A DNA stretch of 64,000 nucleotides from Gnetum montanum (taxonomy: Eukaryota > Streptophyta > Gnetopsida > Gnetales > Gnetaceae): positions 151,534 through 215,533 of the forward strand of contig MNCI01002812.1 in NCBI GenBank assembly GCA_015680685.1, in the 5' to 3' direction. Both the position numbers and the translations under genes were made by a program. Positions 13,701-23,890 of the stretch are shown in pieces. The notes beneath the pieces were generated by a model that ran no database searches, had not been told where the DNA came from, and was given only the letters and a program-made list of their open reading frames with translations. Position 1 is the stretch's first letter, and each line of letters begins with the position of its first letter.

Positions 13701-16700
13701 TCAAAATTCAGATTTTGCTAGATCTCAGGTTCAATTCCTCTTGATAATTACAAAACATTCTAGCATAATATCTATCTCTTTATCATTCAGAATTGTCATA
13801 AGATGCAAGGAAAGAGTTTTCAAATAGATTCCTGATAAGGGTAGTTCAAGATACATAATCAAATAAGGCACCTCCTTTTTCAAGTCATTAGCAATGTGAA
13901 TTTTTCCATCATTTTACGAGCTTTGAAAGGTCATCATGTGACCTTTCTACAGCCATGGAGAGGGTATTTATAGTCTACTATTTTAAACTAAAAAGATCAA
14001 TGCATCACATTTAGATAAAATAAAATATAAAGCTATAGTATTTGCACACAATATCTCTGATTCATGGGTCAGGTTTCTCCAACTTGATTCATAGGTTAAG
14101 TTCCTCAGTATGAACATTCTTTCGCATCTCAACATACCTATTTTAGCTCTTGCGGCACACCTTTGAGTATTGTCCTCTATTTTTCTTTTGTTTCTCAGCA
14201 TCTCTGTTGAAATATAGCAGAAAATATTTTGTTTTCCCATATATTTATTATTATTATTAATTTAAAACATTCCCATCATGTATTTTAAAGCGTATTTCTT
14301 ATGCATAAAGTATTTATACATACATAAAAAAAAATAGGTGAACAAATTTATTACTATTCCAATTAGCCATTTCCACCACAATCCAAACAAAGCACACACA
14401 CAAGTTGTCAACAAAACATGCACACAAACGCATAGAAAGACTATTACAATCATTAATGCAAAAACTCAAAGAGAAGTGGTTTGTTACACGTATTCTAACA
14501 TCTTCCAAGCTTTTTTATGGATCTCAATATAGAATTAAAATCCCCAACAAAAAAGATTTGTTTTGTGATATGTTAAAATTTGAATGGAAAATGCTTCCAA
14601 AAAGCAACTTGATCCTGAACTTGGCATTTATCAAAATTGAATTAGGCAAACTTGAAACTTTGATCGTAAGGGAATTAAACTAGGACCACAACAACAATAT
14701 CGAAAAATCAGACTTCTAGATAATCCAAGAAAGAAAAAAAAGAACCAAAGAATGTACAAAACAAAAACTGCATTGTGCAAGAATATGTTGAATTAGATTC
14801 ACACTTTAAACATTATTCATTTTAGTGTCATGTATACAAAAAAAAAAAAGAGCACCTTTTCAAAGGACCACTAGGATCTGATAGTCTATTGGTGAAAGGG
14901 TATCAAAAACCCTTTCACATTCCAACTAAGAATCTTCATTTGGTGTAGGACGGACTCCTCCATGCCTTTTGTTGATAACATCTAAATATCTTAATGCCAA
15001 TTGGAACTCGTTTTTTCCTTATATTGTGTAGTCTTTGGCCAATATTAACAACAAAATTGGGAACTAAAGGGGCTTAAATTAAATTTAGTGGCAGAATGCA
15101 AAAATTGTAGTTGCAATCTATGGACATGTAGAGCTAGGATCTCAAGGAACAACCTCTTACGTCTTTGGATTAGGCTGTGACATTGATTTATCCTCATGTT
15201 ACAACAATTGCAATACCTTCTTGAGCATTGATATAGTTGTCTTGAGGGATTCAATTGAGATTTCAAATTGGGTTTAATAATGACCTTGCTTTAGCCTCCA
15301 TATCTTAGGCCCATAAGGAGTTTGACCTTGCTGAAAAGGAAACCACTGAACTCTATTCCACTAGAAGGAAATCGTTGCATTGTTAGTAGGTTTTTGATTT
15401 GTAAATATACAGGCTCTCCAAGTTTTGGATTTAGAAACAAAAACCCATGAAATGATTTTTGGTCCATCTAGAGGAACATGTAGACCAAGGGTATAAAAGT
15501 CAACCATGTACCTTACAATAGTCAATTTCTTTCAAAAGGTGGGCATAGACGTTTGTAGAGAAATAATAAAAAGTCCATATAATATATGTTAGTTGAAAGA
15601 CTCTTACCTGCTATAATCTTGTCATTTTCTGCACTTGACCTTGATTCAATGGTTGATCCATCCAAGAAATGATCACTTGCTCTTGCAAAATATTCCTTTG
15701 ACCAAACATTTTCCATGGACCTTTTCCTTGATCTGTGTGCTAGCAATCTTCATCATTGAAAATTTCCTCCTTCTTGACCAGATTCATATCTTGTGCTATA
15801 GAATTTGCATTGAGAGTTTTAAAACCCTTGTGTACTTGCCCATATTGAGCAGAGTCTAATTTCAGCTCTACACTTTCAATGAAGCATTAATGATATCATT
15901 CTCAGTTATGTGGCATTTTCATTCATAATTCATCAATCTAACTTTCCTAAAAGAGACATGCATATAATTTTTAAGTCTAAGTCAACCACCTAGGGATGAT
16001 AAATTGTATACCAATCCAACAGAGGATGTTTTTTCATATTTTACTGCCAAAGAAAAATTACATTCTAATCTTCAAGTTTCTTTACTACCTCCTTTGTGTT
16101 CCAAAGACATGCTATTAAATAGTGGAACAATTTGAAGAGAACTGCAAATTAATCTTCCAACCATGGTAAGAAGCTTTCCTCACCAATAAGCTGATCTCAG
16201 CATCTTCTCCAAAATACTAATGCACAATTTTAACTTGTCTCTTTCCAACAATATAGGTATCTCCAAATATCTGCTTGGAAGAATGGCTCACTCACAATTT
16301 AAGACATTTGAAAGATTTTGCTCTATTATCTCTGAAATATGAAAAGGAAATAAAATGCTTTTGTCAAAACTAATTTTTAAATTGAATTATTGAGAAAAAA
16401 TATCTATAAACTCTAACATTTTGAATGTATCTTTCTTCAGCTTCAAAGAAGATACAAGTGTCACCAACAAAATGCACACATGTAAAGCTAGGTAAACTAT
16501 AAGCAAGTGTAATTCCTTTAATTCCTTCATTTCTAGTTTTCTCTTTGATCAAACATTTTAAAACTTCAATCACCATAATAAAAACAAGGAGCTTTATTGT
16601 TAAATAAAGGTGGACAAATTGAAGATGCTTTCAAATTACTTACAATCTTCTAGTCATAGTAAGATGCTGACTATTGTCAGCTAACCTACCTTGAAGCTAA

Positions 16701-18717
16701 TAACTTCTTGACGTCTATCAATTTCAACTTCTTGTCTCCCAAAGTGAACCAGCGGGTAACTGCTCCTGCTAATTGCTAAAGCGAAACCATAAGGCCCTTG
16801 ATACTAACATTGGAGATGAAATCACCCTTTAGAATTCTTTTGTTTGATGAATAACCTTCTTAAATATGATTTATCTTATCATTCCTGATAATCATCCTGT
16901 GCTGTACTGTAACTTCCATTTTTATTGGCATGTTGTAGTTAGACATCATTTTGATCTTTGTGCTATTATTTGATCTCCATGTATCCTTTTGAGTGTTCTT
17001 TTGCATCATCCATGAGGTGCTTTCATGAGAACAAACAAGTGTAGAGAAGCCCTTGAAATGAAAATCTATTTGAATAATGTTACTAAAGAATCAAGATTAT
17101 TTTACCCCCTTAACTTGTTGGCTTATGTAAACAAAAATTTATGAATCTAGGGGCCTTCTTTGAAACTTTGTTTAATTTTATATTTATCTTTTATTACCTT
17201 TGTAGTATTTGGCAATACTTTAATTTTGTAAAATGTTACTTAGTATCTACTATGTTTATTATTAATGATATCATAGCTAATTGCCTTATATGTAATAGTG
17301 AGTTCAAATTATAATATCATTATGCTAGTAGCTTCACTTGTTTGGTTTTTTTTACCCCTCTTTCTTAAACTAGTAGTTATTAGTCATATTTTTTTCTTCA
17401 TATTTTCAAAACTTTATAAAAATAATATTATATTTTTCAGGTTAAAGATTATTTTAGTTGTCCTAAGATTAATTGTTATATTTTACAAATTAGTTCTGTA
17501 TATATATTTTTTAAAATTTAACTTAAGATATAGCTCTTAAAAATATTCTTAGAGCTCGTTTCTGCATACATCTGTCTTTGCATACCTGTATTTTGTAGTC
17601 TACCACCTCGTTTTATCTCTGGTCTCCGCATTTGAGTTTTCATCTGACGGTTATTGCCTCATTGAATGCTTTTAATTGCCGTAAACCTTCACTGACCATA
17701 GAGTTTCAAGTCTTAACATATTAATATTCTATCCCAATTGAAATTCAACTCAAGAATCACATATTTCATGGAATCCAAGAACAATGGTTTTTCAGAAGAG
17801 GTGATGCTCAATGGGCAATTTAAAAATGAAAAATGAAAGTTAATTGCTGTGCTTGCTGGTTGGTAAAATGTCAGTCATCAGTAGTCGAAATGATTTATCT
17901 CTGGTCTCTGCATTTGACCTTTTATGTGAAGGTTAATGCTCCATTGAATGCTTTTAATTGCTGTAAACCTTCACCGTCCAAAGAGTTTTAAGGCTTAATA
18001 TATTAGAATTCTATTCCAAGAAACTTTGAAATTGGTCTTCAAGAATCACATGTCATGGGATCCCTTAACAATGGTTATTCAGGAGAGGTGATGCTCACAA
18101 GACAATTTTAAAATGAAAAATGAAAGTTCAATTGCTGTGCTTGCTGGTTGGTAAAATGGTCCTCAGTAATAGAAATGCTTGATATCGTTCTGTGCTGTGC
18201 TAACCAATGGGCTGGCAGGTATGTGACTTTGGCCTGTTGAAGGAATCAATTCTAGGCCGTGCCCCCTCAGGAGTTCGAGGAACAATTGGATATGTAGACC
18301 CAGCGTATGTGAAATCAAATGTTATGACTGATAAGAGTGACGTCTACAGCTTCGGCATACTACTATTTGAGCTAATATCCGGCAGAAAGCCCCAACATGA
18401 TTTGACTGATTGTATTAACAATGTAACAGATTCAACTCTCTTTTATAGTTTTATGTTCTAAGTTGTTATCGAGAATGATTCTATTGTGATATTGATTTTT
18501 GGGATCATGCATTCATGCGCAGGTTATGGTACAACACGCAAGCTGGTTGGATTTACTGGACATCAGACTTCAAGGGCACTGCAATGTAGTGGATTTGAAT
18601 GCCATGGCATCTATCGCTCTTCAGTGCCTTCATGAGGATCCTTGCCAGAGGCCTAGCATGAGGAAAATCAATATGGGATTATCAAGTTTAGGAACCAGCA
18701 AACCCAGGACATCCTGA
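1203..18717 (+). CDS. Receptor-like protein kinase, CRLK-like (3' part, five exons)
   Basis: Serine/threonine kinase catalytic domain, probably a cytosolic or membrane-linked receptor-like kinase. Exons I infer: 1203-1332, 1455-1537, 1683-1754, 18219-18422, 18523-18717 (stop TGA 18715-18717). All four introns are GT-AG and all junction phases agree, giving 227 residues with no internal stop. Visible motifs: RLHHRNLVNLVGYC after helix C, YEYMTSGSL at the hinge, the catalytic loop VIHRDIKSSN, VCDFGL, GTIGYVDPAY in place of APE, DKSDVYSFG, and the final conserved arginine in QRPSM. From memory, the order and wording resemble plant calcium/calmodulin-regulated receptor-like kinases (CRLK1/CRCK group); that assignment is by eye. 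The glycine loop and the VAVK lysine must be in exons left of the window. The third intron is about 16.5 kb and full of transposons, but every exon is intact, so the gene is probably functional. Confidence 0.85.
2565..3151 (+). repeat. Copia 5' LTR
   Basis: 587 bp, TG...CA termini, with a TATA-like CATAAATA near 2683. Near its end it has fewer copies of a short CAGATCTGTGTTTT unit than the 3' LTR, which explains most of the 15 bp length difference. Confidence 0.92.
3180..3853 (+). pseudogene. Copia gag, two in-frame stops
   Basis: Capsid-type protein of the copia element, which would coat the RNA in cytoplasmic particles. It starts MERLQTTKRLVGRNW 28 bp after the LTR and primer site. It is in the same frame as pol throughout but is broken by TAG at 3479-3481 and TAA at 3851-3853. 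The second stop lies just before the CCHC zinc knuckle (CWYCKKKGHLKKDC, about 3857-3898), so the RNA-binding end is cut off from the capsid part. No frameshift was seen in gag. Confidence 0.88.
3854..7172 (+). pseudogene. Copia pol polyprotein: protease, integrase, RT, RNase H
   Basis: A 1,071-codon open stretch (3884-7099) continues gag's frame. In order: protease WLIDSGASFH (residues about 56-65), integrase zinc finger H-H-C-C (about 186-225), the D-D-E core with YSDVCGPM, DNGGEY (about 311) and ENGVAER, reverse transcriptase with intact YVDD (about 777), and RNase H ending in STTESEY and DSLSAIHLAKN. Near 7005 the frame breaks: the last 50 or so residues (IDVRFHF to the stop at 7172) are in the next frame, consistent with a few-base deletion between the HART and IDVR motifs. 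All catalytic motifs except the gag stops and this frameshift look preserved, so it decayed recently. Confidence 0.93.
7226..7827 (+). repeat. Copia 3' LTR
   Basis: 602 bp, beginning TGTTGG directly after the polypurine tract and ending ATAACA, followed by the AACAC duplication. It matches the 5' LTR along its whole length with roughly twenty-odd substitutions that I can count by eye. Confidence 0.92.
8731..9562 (-). repeat. Solo Ty3/gypsy LTR
   Basis: An 832 bp LTR, TGATGA...TCATCA, lying antisense to the kinase gene. The five bases CTTGG flank it at 8726-8730 and 9563-9567, so it is a solo LTR left by LTR-LTR recombination and not a truncated element. Its sequence matches the LTR of the gypsy element at 41090-48019 on the opposite strand, including the ACTCAACCATACGAAT-type block near its left end and a TATA-like TTATTTATAG near 9460. 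The U3 part holds a cluster of ATATCG motifs. Confidence 0.9.
9800..10990 (-). pseudogene. LINE (L1-type) reverse transcriptase remnant
   Basis: Minus-strand fragments in element order: palm/finger region with ANRLK-like and PNQ-like remains (about 10990-10700), the catalytic region THSQFVNDTFILLQG (about 10500) where LINEs have FADDT, the MPxYLFSLF-like region (about 10280), and the C-terminal INLALFGKLIWEL motif (about 10000). Stops and frameshifts are scattered throughout and the catalytic Asp pair is lost (VND). It is an old insertion within the kinase intron. Assignment rests on motif order recognised by eye. Confidence 0.7.
11041..11160 (-). repeat. SINE-like repeat, copy A
   Basis: About 120 bp matching 20157-20276 in reverse orientation. 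Read on the minus strand it has an A-box-like TAATGGTAAGGTG and a B-box-like GGTTCAAGCTTGGG about 30 bp apart, the layout of a tRNA-derived SINE head. The 3' side runs into a poly-C tract on that strand (poly-G at about 11023-11043 on the plus strand). Two copies in one window support a dispersed family. Confidence 0.55.
11340..12190 (+). pseudogene. LINE fragment, start of RT domain, plus strand
   Basis: Plus-strand reading gives the linker typical of plant LINEs (EYSATGTHFFG where WLKEGDRNTKFFH is usual) followed by KALGADGLTIDYFQNF, matching the KxPGPDGF motif that opens the L1 RT domain. It breaks off about 12190, before the palm. It is on the opposite strand from the neighbouring LINE at 9800-10990, so the two are separate insertions or an inversion. 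Confidence 0.6.
12191..14880. other. Intron stretch with no identified gene
   Basis: AT-rich sequence. An unknown base at 12239 sits between two near-identical GAAAGCTAG...AAAA stretches, which looks like an unmerged assembly join. A CT dinucleotide run lies at about 13548-13567. An open frame at 12768-13142 encodes nothing I recognise and has no neighbouring gene signals. Confidence 0.4.
14880..15760 (-). pseudogene. LINE remnant: ORF1 end and start of ORF2
   Basis: On the minus strand a reading at about 14960-14905 gives MKILSWNVKGF, the typical opening of the plant LINE ORF2 endonuclease domain. It then breaks off within a few codons. Upstream (15000-15760, minus) lie broken frames in the ORF1 position, not otherwise identifiable. 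The element is therefore cut off at the start of ORF2. Confidence 0.5.
15900..16600 (-). pseudogene. Second LINE reverse transcriptase remnant
   Basis: Minus-strand fragments. MVIEVLKCLIKEKTRNEGIKG followed by FTCVHFVGDTCIFFEAEE (16576-16430) matches the LINE region ending in the FADD catalytic box, here mutated to FVGD. Lower down (about 16310-16050) the YLGxPL...GRL-type region follows, with stops. Because RT lies at higher coordinates than the ORF2 start at 14940 on the same strand, this and the 14880-15760 fragment are not one collinear element. Confidence 0.6.
17614..18178 (+). repeat. Tandem duplication, two copies, 282 bp period
   Basis: Copy 1 begins about 17614 and copy 2 about 17896. 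Shared landmarks are ATCTCTGGTCTC at both starts, TTGAATGCTTTTAATTGC, GTAAACCTTCAC and TGCTGTGCTTGCTGGTTGG at both ends. The copies differ by perhaps 10-15% by eye, so the duplication is not recent. It ends about 40 bp before the acceptor of the DFG exon. Confidence 0.8.
18219..18717 (+). CDS. Kinase exon cluster: DFG to stop
   Basis: Two exons of the kinase gene. 18219-18422 (68 codons) starts with the valine of VCDFGL and runs through the activation segment and DKSDVYSFG to GRKPQ. After a 100 bp GT-AG intron, 18523-18717 encodes the C-lobe helices and stops 20 codons past RPSM. The C-terminus is short, as in small cytosolic-type receptor-like kinases. The exon 18219 acceptor lies about 40 bp downstream of a tandem duplication. 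Confidence 0.85.
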
Positions 18718-19936
18718 TTTGAGGCGAGTCATAAGTCTATTTGTTTTGAGCGTCCAGCCATTGGAAATCGATATCCTTTTTAACGTTGTCTCCTGTTTTT
18801 AAATGAAAGTAACTGCGTAACATTGAAATCAATACGAAGAAGATAAATATCATAACATCAATTGAATTTTGTTGAAGGATCCAAATTCATTAGAAGTGGA
18901 TTGGGACATTATTTTTTCATGGATGTAAAAACAAGAAAACTTGTTGATATGTCATGCACACGTTCACATGTAAATCGATGTCAATGAGCGAGTTATATTT
19001 TTATTTTTCATTGAGATTTTGAACGTGTTTATACATATTAAAACATTTACACAAACATAAAATAAAATTTGATGATGGAAAGGATGAGGCTATTCAACTT
19101 TGACTTCACTTATTTACACACGATTCTGGAATTTATTTTCTTCTTTCTTGACGTTGATATTAAAGCTCTCTTAGGGTCACAATCATTGGACTAAGAAAAG
19201 TAAGGGTTAAGCCTCGTTTCAGTTTCTGCTTCAACTTGTTTTTTCTTATCCTGGGTCTTGGTTTAATTTTTCCCATCTTTAGCATATGTTTTTTGTCTGC
19301 TTTAACATGCTAGTTTATGGATTATACAAATGTCCTTTATAGTGACAAAAGCTATAGGTACCAGGAAGGTTTACAGGGAGTTGATTAAATCCATTGTGAT
19401 CTCTCCATTGCTATCTCTCCTTATGTGTGTGTTTGTTCACCTTTTTAATGGTCCCACCATTGCCTCGGATCATTGCACGAGCACTGTTACCCTAACAATG
19501 GTGGAAACAGATAACATTGTTTATATATATTTTTCAAAGAAAAAATTTTTGAATTCATTTGTTGATCTTGCGGTTATGTTATTTACTTCGTATTCAAAGG
19601 TTTTCAGTTTAAACCTTTTTGTTAACATTATTTGATTCTAGATTAAAGCTTCCAATTCTTCCAAATTTTTTTCCTTTTAACTATAAAATCTTCCATTCTT
19701 TTTGTTGTAAATATAGCACCACCAAACTCTTCCTTTTATTTTTGACCATGTTGGAAATACAATACGGCAACAAGTACACAGATTGCAGATATGAGAGCCG
19801 AAGCATTGCAAATCAGAGAATATAGTTGAGTGAGAGCTCACAAAAATTTATCATCCATTAATTACAATGTTGAAGGTATTTTCCTCTCAAGTGTGTTTAA
19901 GGTATTTTCATCAACGCTATAGATACCATAATTGTA
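18718..19936. other. Kinase 3' flank, no gene identified
   Basis: The first 150 bp or so are presumably the kinase 3' UTR. The rest is AT-rich. Open frames at 19330-19825 have no recognisable product. Confidence 0.4.
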
Positions 19937-20044
19937 TTGGTGGATGAGCAGCCATTACCTACCTAGGTAGCATTTATGATAATGTGGTCATTGGTGGATA
20001 AGCAATCATTACCTACCTAGGTAGCAGTTATGATGATGTGGTCA
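19937..20044 (+). repeat. 54 bp tandem repeat, two copies
   Basis: Two adjacent copies with a 54 bp period, each containing CATTACCTACCTAGGTAGCA and AATGTGGTCA-like ends. The CTACCTAGGTAG core is an inverted repeat. Copies differ at a few positions. Confidence 0.75.
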
Positions 20045-20156
20045 CTCTCTTGCCAAGGGAGATTGCAAGGCAAATAAAATGCTCTAGATTTATAGCATGC
20101 AATTAGTTGAAAATTTGATTTAAAATTGTTTTTAAAATTATATGATGTGGAAATAA

Positions 20157-20276
20157 AGGGACCACCACTTGGAGTGATGGTAAAGTTCTTGTTTCTCAAG
20201 TTGTAAGACTTAGGTTTGAGCTTGGGTGTAGCCACTCAAAAGATATTAGGCTTTTACTCATTTACCACCCCTCCCA
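20157..20276 (+). repeat. SINE-like repeat, copy B
   Basis: Plus-strand partner of 11041-11160. A-box-like GTGATGGTAAAGTTC and B-box-like GGTTTGAGCTTGGG are visible at similar spacing. Both copies end in TTTTACTCAT followed by C-rich sequence. Confidence 0.55.
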
Positions 20277-20299
20277 AGTCTTTGCCTTGGCAATGGTGA

Positions 20300-21173
20300 G
20301 CATTGAAAGTTTCCAATACCTAACCATACAAGTCATATGCATACACACGTGATCAAATTGTAATATGTGGATGGGACAATATGCATAGTAGTGTGTTCAT
20401 AATGAGTTCATGATCATTATCTTCTTATTAGAGTTAATGAGGGCTAAAATATATGGTTTAACTCTTGGTAAGGCATATGAAGAGTTAAGGCATATGATTA
20501 ATTGATGTTGATTGGCTTTTAATGTGCTAAGGTAAAATATAGTGAAGTGAATGTAAGTTTTATTAACTAGATAACAATGAAAATAGAGTACTAAACTAGC
20601 CTATGATGATAAGTATTTAGTCATGGCTTTCCATACATACCTTGGACTAGTATAATTGCTACTAAGATTATTAACTTACTACTAGGTGAACCAAGCAAAG
20701 TCACCACTAGGTTTCTAGATAATTATACATTTGCGCTCAAAACCTTATTCCTCCTAATAACTAACATTGAAATTGTAAATGACATAAGAAATGTAAACGA
20801 TAATGTGAAAGTAAATTATGTAGAAAGTAAATATATTCTAAGTGAAATGTTGCAATGATGAAGAACAATCTTGATATTTATTGTCAAACATGAAGTGTGT
20901 CTAGGTACACTCCACTTGAACAAAGATATTGTACAACTATTTATTACCACACTATAGGTAATCATAAATAACCCTAAATTTGTGAAATAAAATTGCAAAG
21001 GTTCTACTACATGGTTGACCAAAAGGTTACTTTAACATGATAACAAGCTTGTATTTATAGGCATGACCATGAGACTACATCGTATTTATGATATTGTAGA
21101 TAGAGCTATAATATCGCAACTATGACATTATAAGTACAATATCATAGGTATTGCATAAACCATAGTTTGTCAT
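20300..21173 (-). repeat. Decayed gypsy LTR, minus orientation
   Basis: The right part follows the order seen in the other minus-strand LTRs here: AAGTGTGTCTAGGTACAC, AACAAAGATATTGTAC, a TATA-like GTATTTATAGGCAT, then several GATATT/ATATCG remnants and a terminal TGTCA. It is followed by TACCCCAACGATTGACTAG, which resembles the complement of a polypurine tract. The left edge is only approximate and no target duplication was found. Confidence 0.45.
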
Positions 21174-21239
21174 ACCCCAACGATTGACTAGAAACTTGTC
21201 TTAACTTAAAACAAAAGGAAGAAGTTTATTTGTGGATAA

Positions 21240-21660
21240 AGAGATAAGAAGTTTGTTTATTAAACAAATCAAGTTGGAAGAGTTGTTTGAGGATTTTGCA
21301 AACAATATGGTCATTACCATGCCAAAAGAGGAATAAAGAGGCTTCTAGGAAGAAACTGCAGTGGAGGGGGATGATGATGATATCACCCTTGAGGAATTTA
21401 AAGCTTATGAGGAAGAATGAACTAGTATTCTATCAAGGATTCCAAGTTTAGCTTTCAACATGTTAGATATAGCCAATTTGAACTTGAAGGAGATAGAGCA
21501 AAGGATGCTGGAGATGTATAAAGAAACACAGGGTAAGTATCAAAACATTAGGCAATCGTTTTTATTTTATTTTATGTTCTTAACAAGATAGAATAATCTA
21601 AAACTAACCTTTTGGTTTTGATTTTTGTGTGTAGACCCTAGGGAGAGTAGATAAAAACTA
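21240..21660 (+). pseudogene. Unidentified broken coding fragment
   Basis: One frame reads as coding-like, acidic and helical (LEELFEDFANNM, DDDDITLEEFKAYEEE, ANLNLKEIEQRMLEMYKE) with three stops. It ends at GGTAAGT near 21530, and a TGTGTGTAG acceptor-like site follows near 21636. I do not recognise the family. It could be host or transposon derived. Confidence 0.3.
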
Positions 21661-21834
21661 GCATAGGAGCTTACTCCAATGTATATTGATGAAGAAGGGG
21701 AGAAAGTTGGAAGGAAATAAGGTTACTAAGTCTTGGTTTTATATTATTCCATGTGTTGTGTTTGACCCAATATAAGATTTTGTAAAATGTTAAGTGTGTT
21801 CGATGTTTCAAAATAAGACATCACATCAATTGTT

Positions 21835-23033
21835 ATGACATTGCGTCAATTAGAATTAGATTTAGAATTTAATACTATAGTTATGAATTTTGCAAACATC
21901 AAATCTTGCAATGTTTATAATGAAATATATCTTAACACATCATTGGATTTAATAAGAAGTAGAGGTTTCACATGCAATAGATGTATAAAAGAAAAGACAC
22001 AAAATATTGTTGATAGTTTTGGTTAGGAGATCAAACGATTTTCTATTGAAAATTACATGGATCCAAAAACCCAATCACTTGTCTTAACCAATTTAATTAA
22101 GATTGAAGAAATGTTGATTGCAAGAATGCAATGGATGGACTATTTAGGTATAAGGGTCATATAGTTAGCTTTCTTCATGATGTTACAAAGATTGCTAAGA
22201 GATTTTCTCTTAGCATTAAAGATATATCTTTTTTGGTTTTAAGAAGAGTGGATCAAATGTGCACAAAGTATAATTTCATAGTTAACAAGAGTCGGGTTTA
22301 TATGCCTTGCTTTTTAAAAAGGAAAATGATCTGTACTATCATGATATCGAGATTGATATGCATGCATTAGATGATGTTATTCATACCGATAAGGTTAACA
22401 TCTTTCATAACATTTTTGATATTACATTGTCAGAAAAGGATGAAATGAGATTATAGTTTTAAGGTCCATTGATTCGAATAGATGAAAATATTATTAGACA
22501 TACATCATCAGTTACACGATGTCCTGAGATTGTAAGAAGGGAAATTTGTTGGATAAGAACATGGTTGCATAATTCATCATTACAAGATTCAAATGTTGCC
22601 TAATGGCCTTCCATGTTTGATTCTTCTATTAATGAGTTTAACATGATGTAGTTGTTTATGACAACATTTCCAAGTCTTTTTCCTAAAGGAAAATGTGATT
22701 TCCTTGATCGAAGAACGAAAGATGTTAAACTGTATGAATATGCAAAACATCTTTTTGCTACAAGGTGGTACCTTTGGCTTGATTTATTTTTTATTTTTAT
22801 TGTTCTTATATTTTTATACTTTGATGCAATGATATGTGATTTATTTTTAGGTATTATATCTATAATGTCATTTAAAGGTTATAGACAATGGAATCTACTT
22901 TTGTATTTTTTTTTAAATATTGTTAATGCATTCATAACTGTTGAGGAACTATGTGAGCAATTGTATAGTGCTCCATTGCATGTCATTATTGATAATTTGA
23001 TGCAATATAGTACCTCCATTTGTAGTATACCAT
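21835..23033 (+). pseudogene. Helitron Rep, N-terminal part
   Basis: Start of a Helitron replication protein. Motifs in order: CNRCIKEK, NYMDPKTQS...IEEMLIAR, YKGHIVSFLHDV with LVLRR, the DIEID box (about 22350), FPSLFPKGKCDF (about 22665-22700), YAKHLFATRW, and ITVEELCEQLY near 22940. From family knowledge this is the order of the Helitron-like N domain. There are many stops and frame changes. An AT-rich stretch at about 22770-22855 ending in TTTTTAG may be an intron. The coding sequence stops at the gypsy insertion at 23034 and resumes at 33089. Confidence 0.85.
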
Positions 23034-23890
23034 TGATGAATAACAAGGTTCCCCTACGCCCAACCATACGAATCATAGACATTCAAGTGCAATCCGGTTG
23101 AATTCCGTAGACTATAATTACTAAGTATGCTAGAGCTAAATAGTGCGTGTGTGTTGTCCATTCGTTGTCTTCCTAGTTGTGGAGTACAATTGTATGGTTA
23201 AGTGTGACTAAGGCATAAGATTTTTATTATTATGTGTTTTTATCAAATTATTCACCTAAAACAAGAATGAAAGTAAGAGTGATTAAATGCTAAGTAAGCT
23301 ATGGTCTAATTTAGCCTAACACAAGTAACCATTCCCACTTCCTGAACACATCTTGAACCTTGTGCAAACACTATTGGGTTGTTAAACACTAGTCGTTTCT
23401 AAGCTACTAAGTGTCACACATATGTTTAAAGGGGTCATGCTTGTGTATCTTAATAACTTGCTTGATTAATCAAAATTAATTACTGCATAAATAATATTTA
23501 TGCAAATTGCATAAAGTATAAATGCATAAGAAAGAAAATTTCAAGTGCTGCAAGGAATGAATCAAAGAGTTCGTCTTTATTGCCAACACAATGGTGTGTT
23601 CAGGTACATCAATGCTTGAATAAAGATCCATTCACACTTAGACCTCTTGTTGCGGGCACTTGAAAAATATTCTAACTTTTAAATGGACAAACTACAATTT
23701 TTTTCTACTTGACTGCCAAAAACTTACTCCCAATTGTGTGCCTGGGCCATGTATTTATAGACCCAGGAGTAACCCTGCGATATCGAATGTATGGTATTGC
23801 ATCTTGGGCTACGATATTGCGTAGTCGATATCGTGTATCCGATATGGCAGCCACCCCGATATCAGAGCATATGAAAAACACGATTTATCA
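23034..23890 (-). repeat. G1 3' LTR
   Basis: 857 bp with TGATGA...TTATCA termini as read on the plus strand, followed by the complement of a polypurine tract (TACCCCCATGATTGAATG). It has a TATA-like GTATTTATAG near 23750 and several ATATCG motifs at 23770-23865. Confidence 0.9.

Larger units (their letters stand above)
1755..18218 (+). other. Giant kinase intron (about 16.5 kb)
   Basis: Begins with GTAAGT at 1755 and ends with CAG at 18216-18218. Both flanking exons are phase 0 and encode adjacent kinase motifs (HRD loop and DFG), so nothing coding is missing between them. Most of its length is inserted repeats, listed separately. 1755-2559, 7833-8725 and 16800-17600 are AT-rich with nothing I can name. 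Confidence 0.85.
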
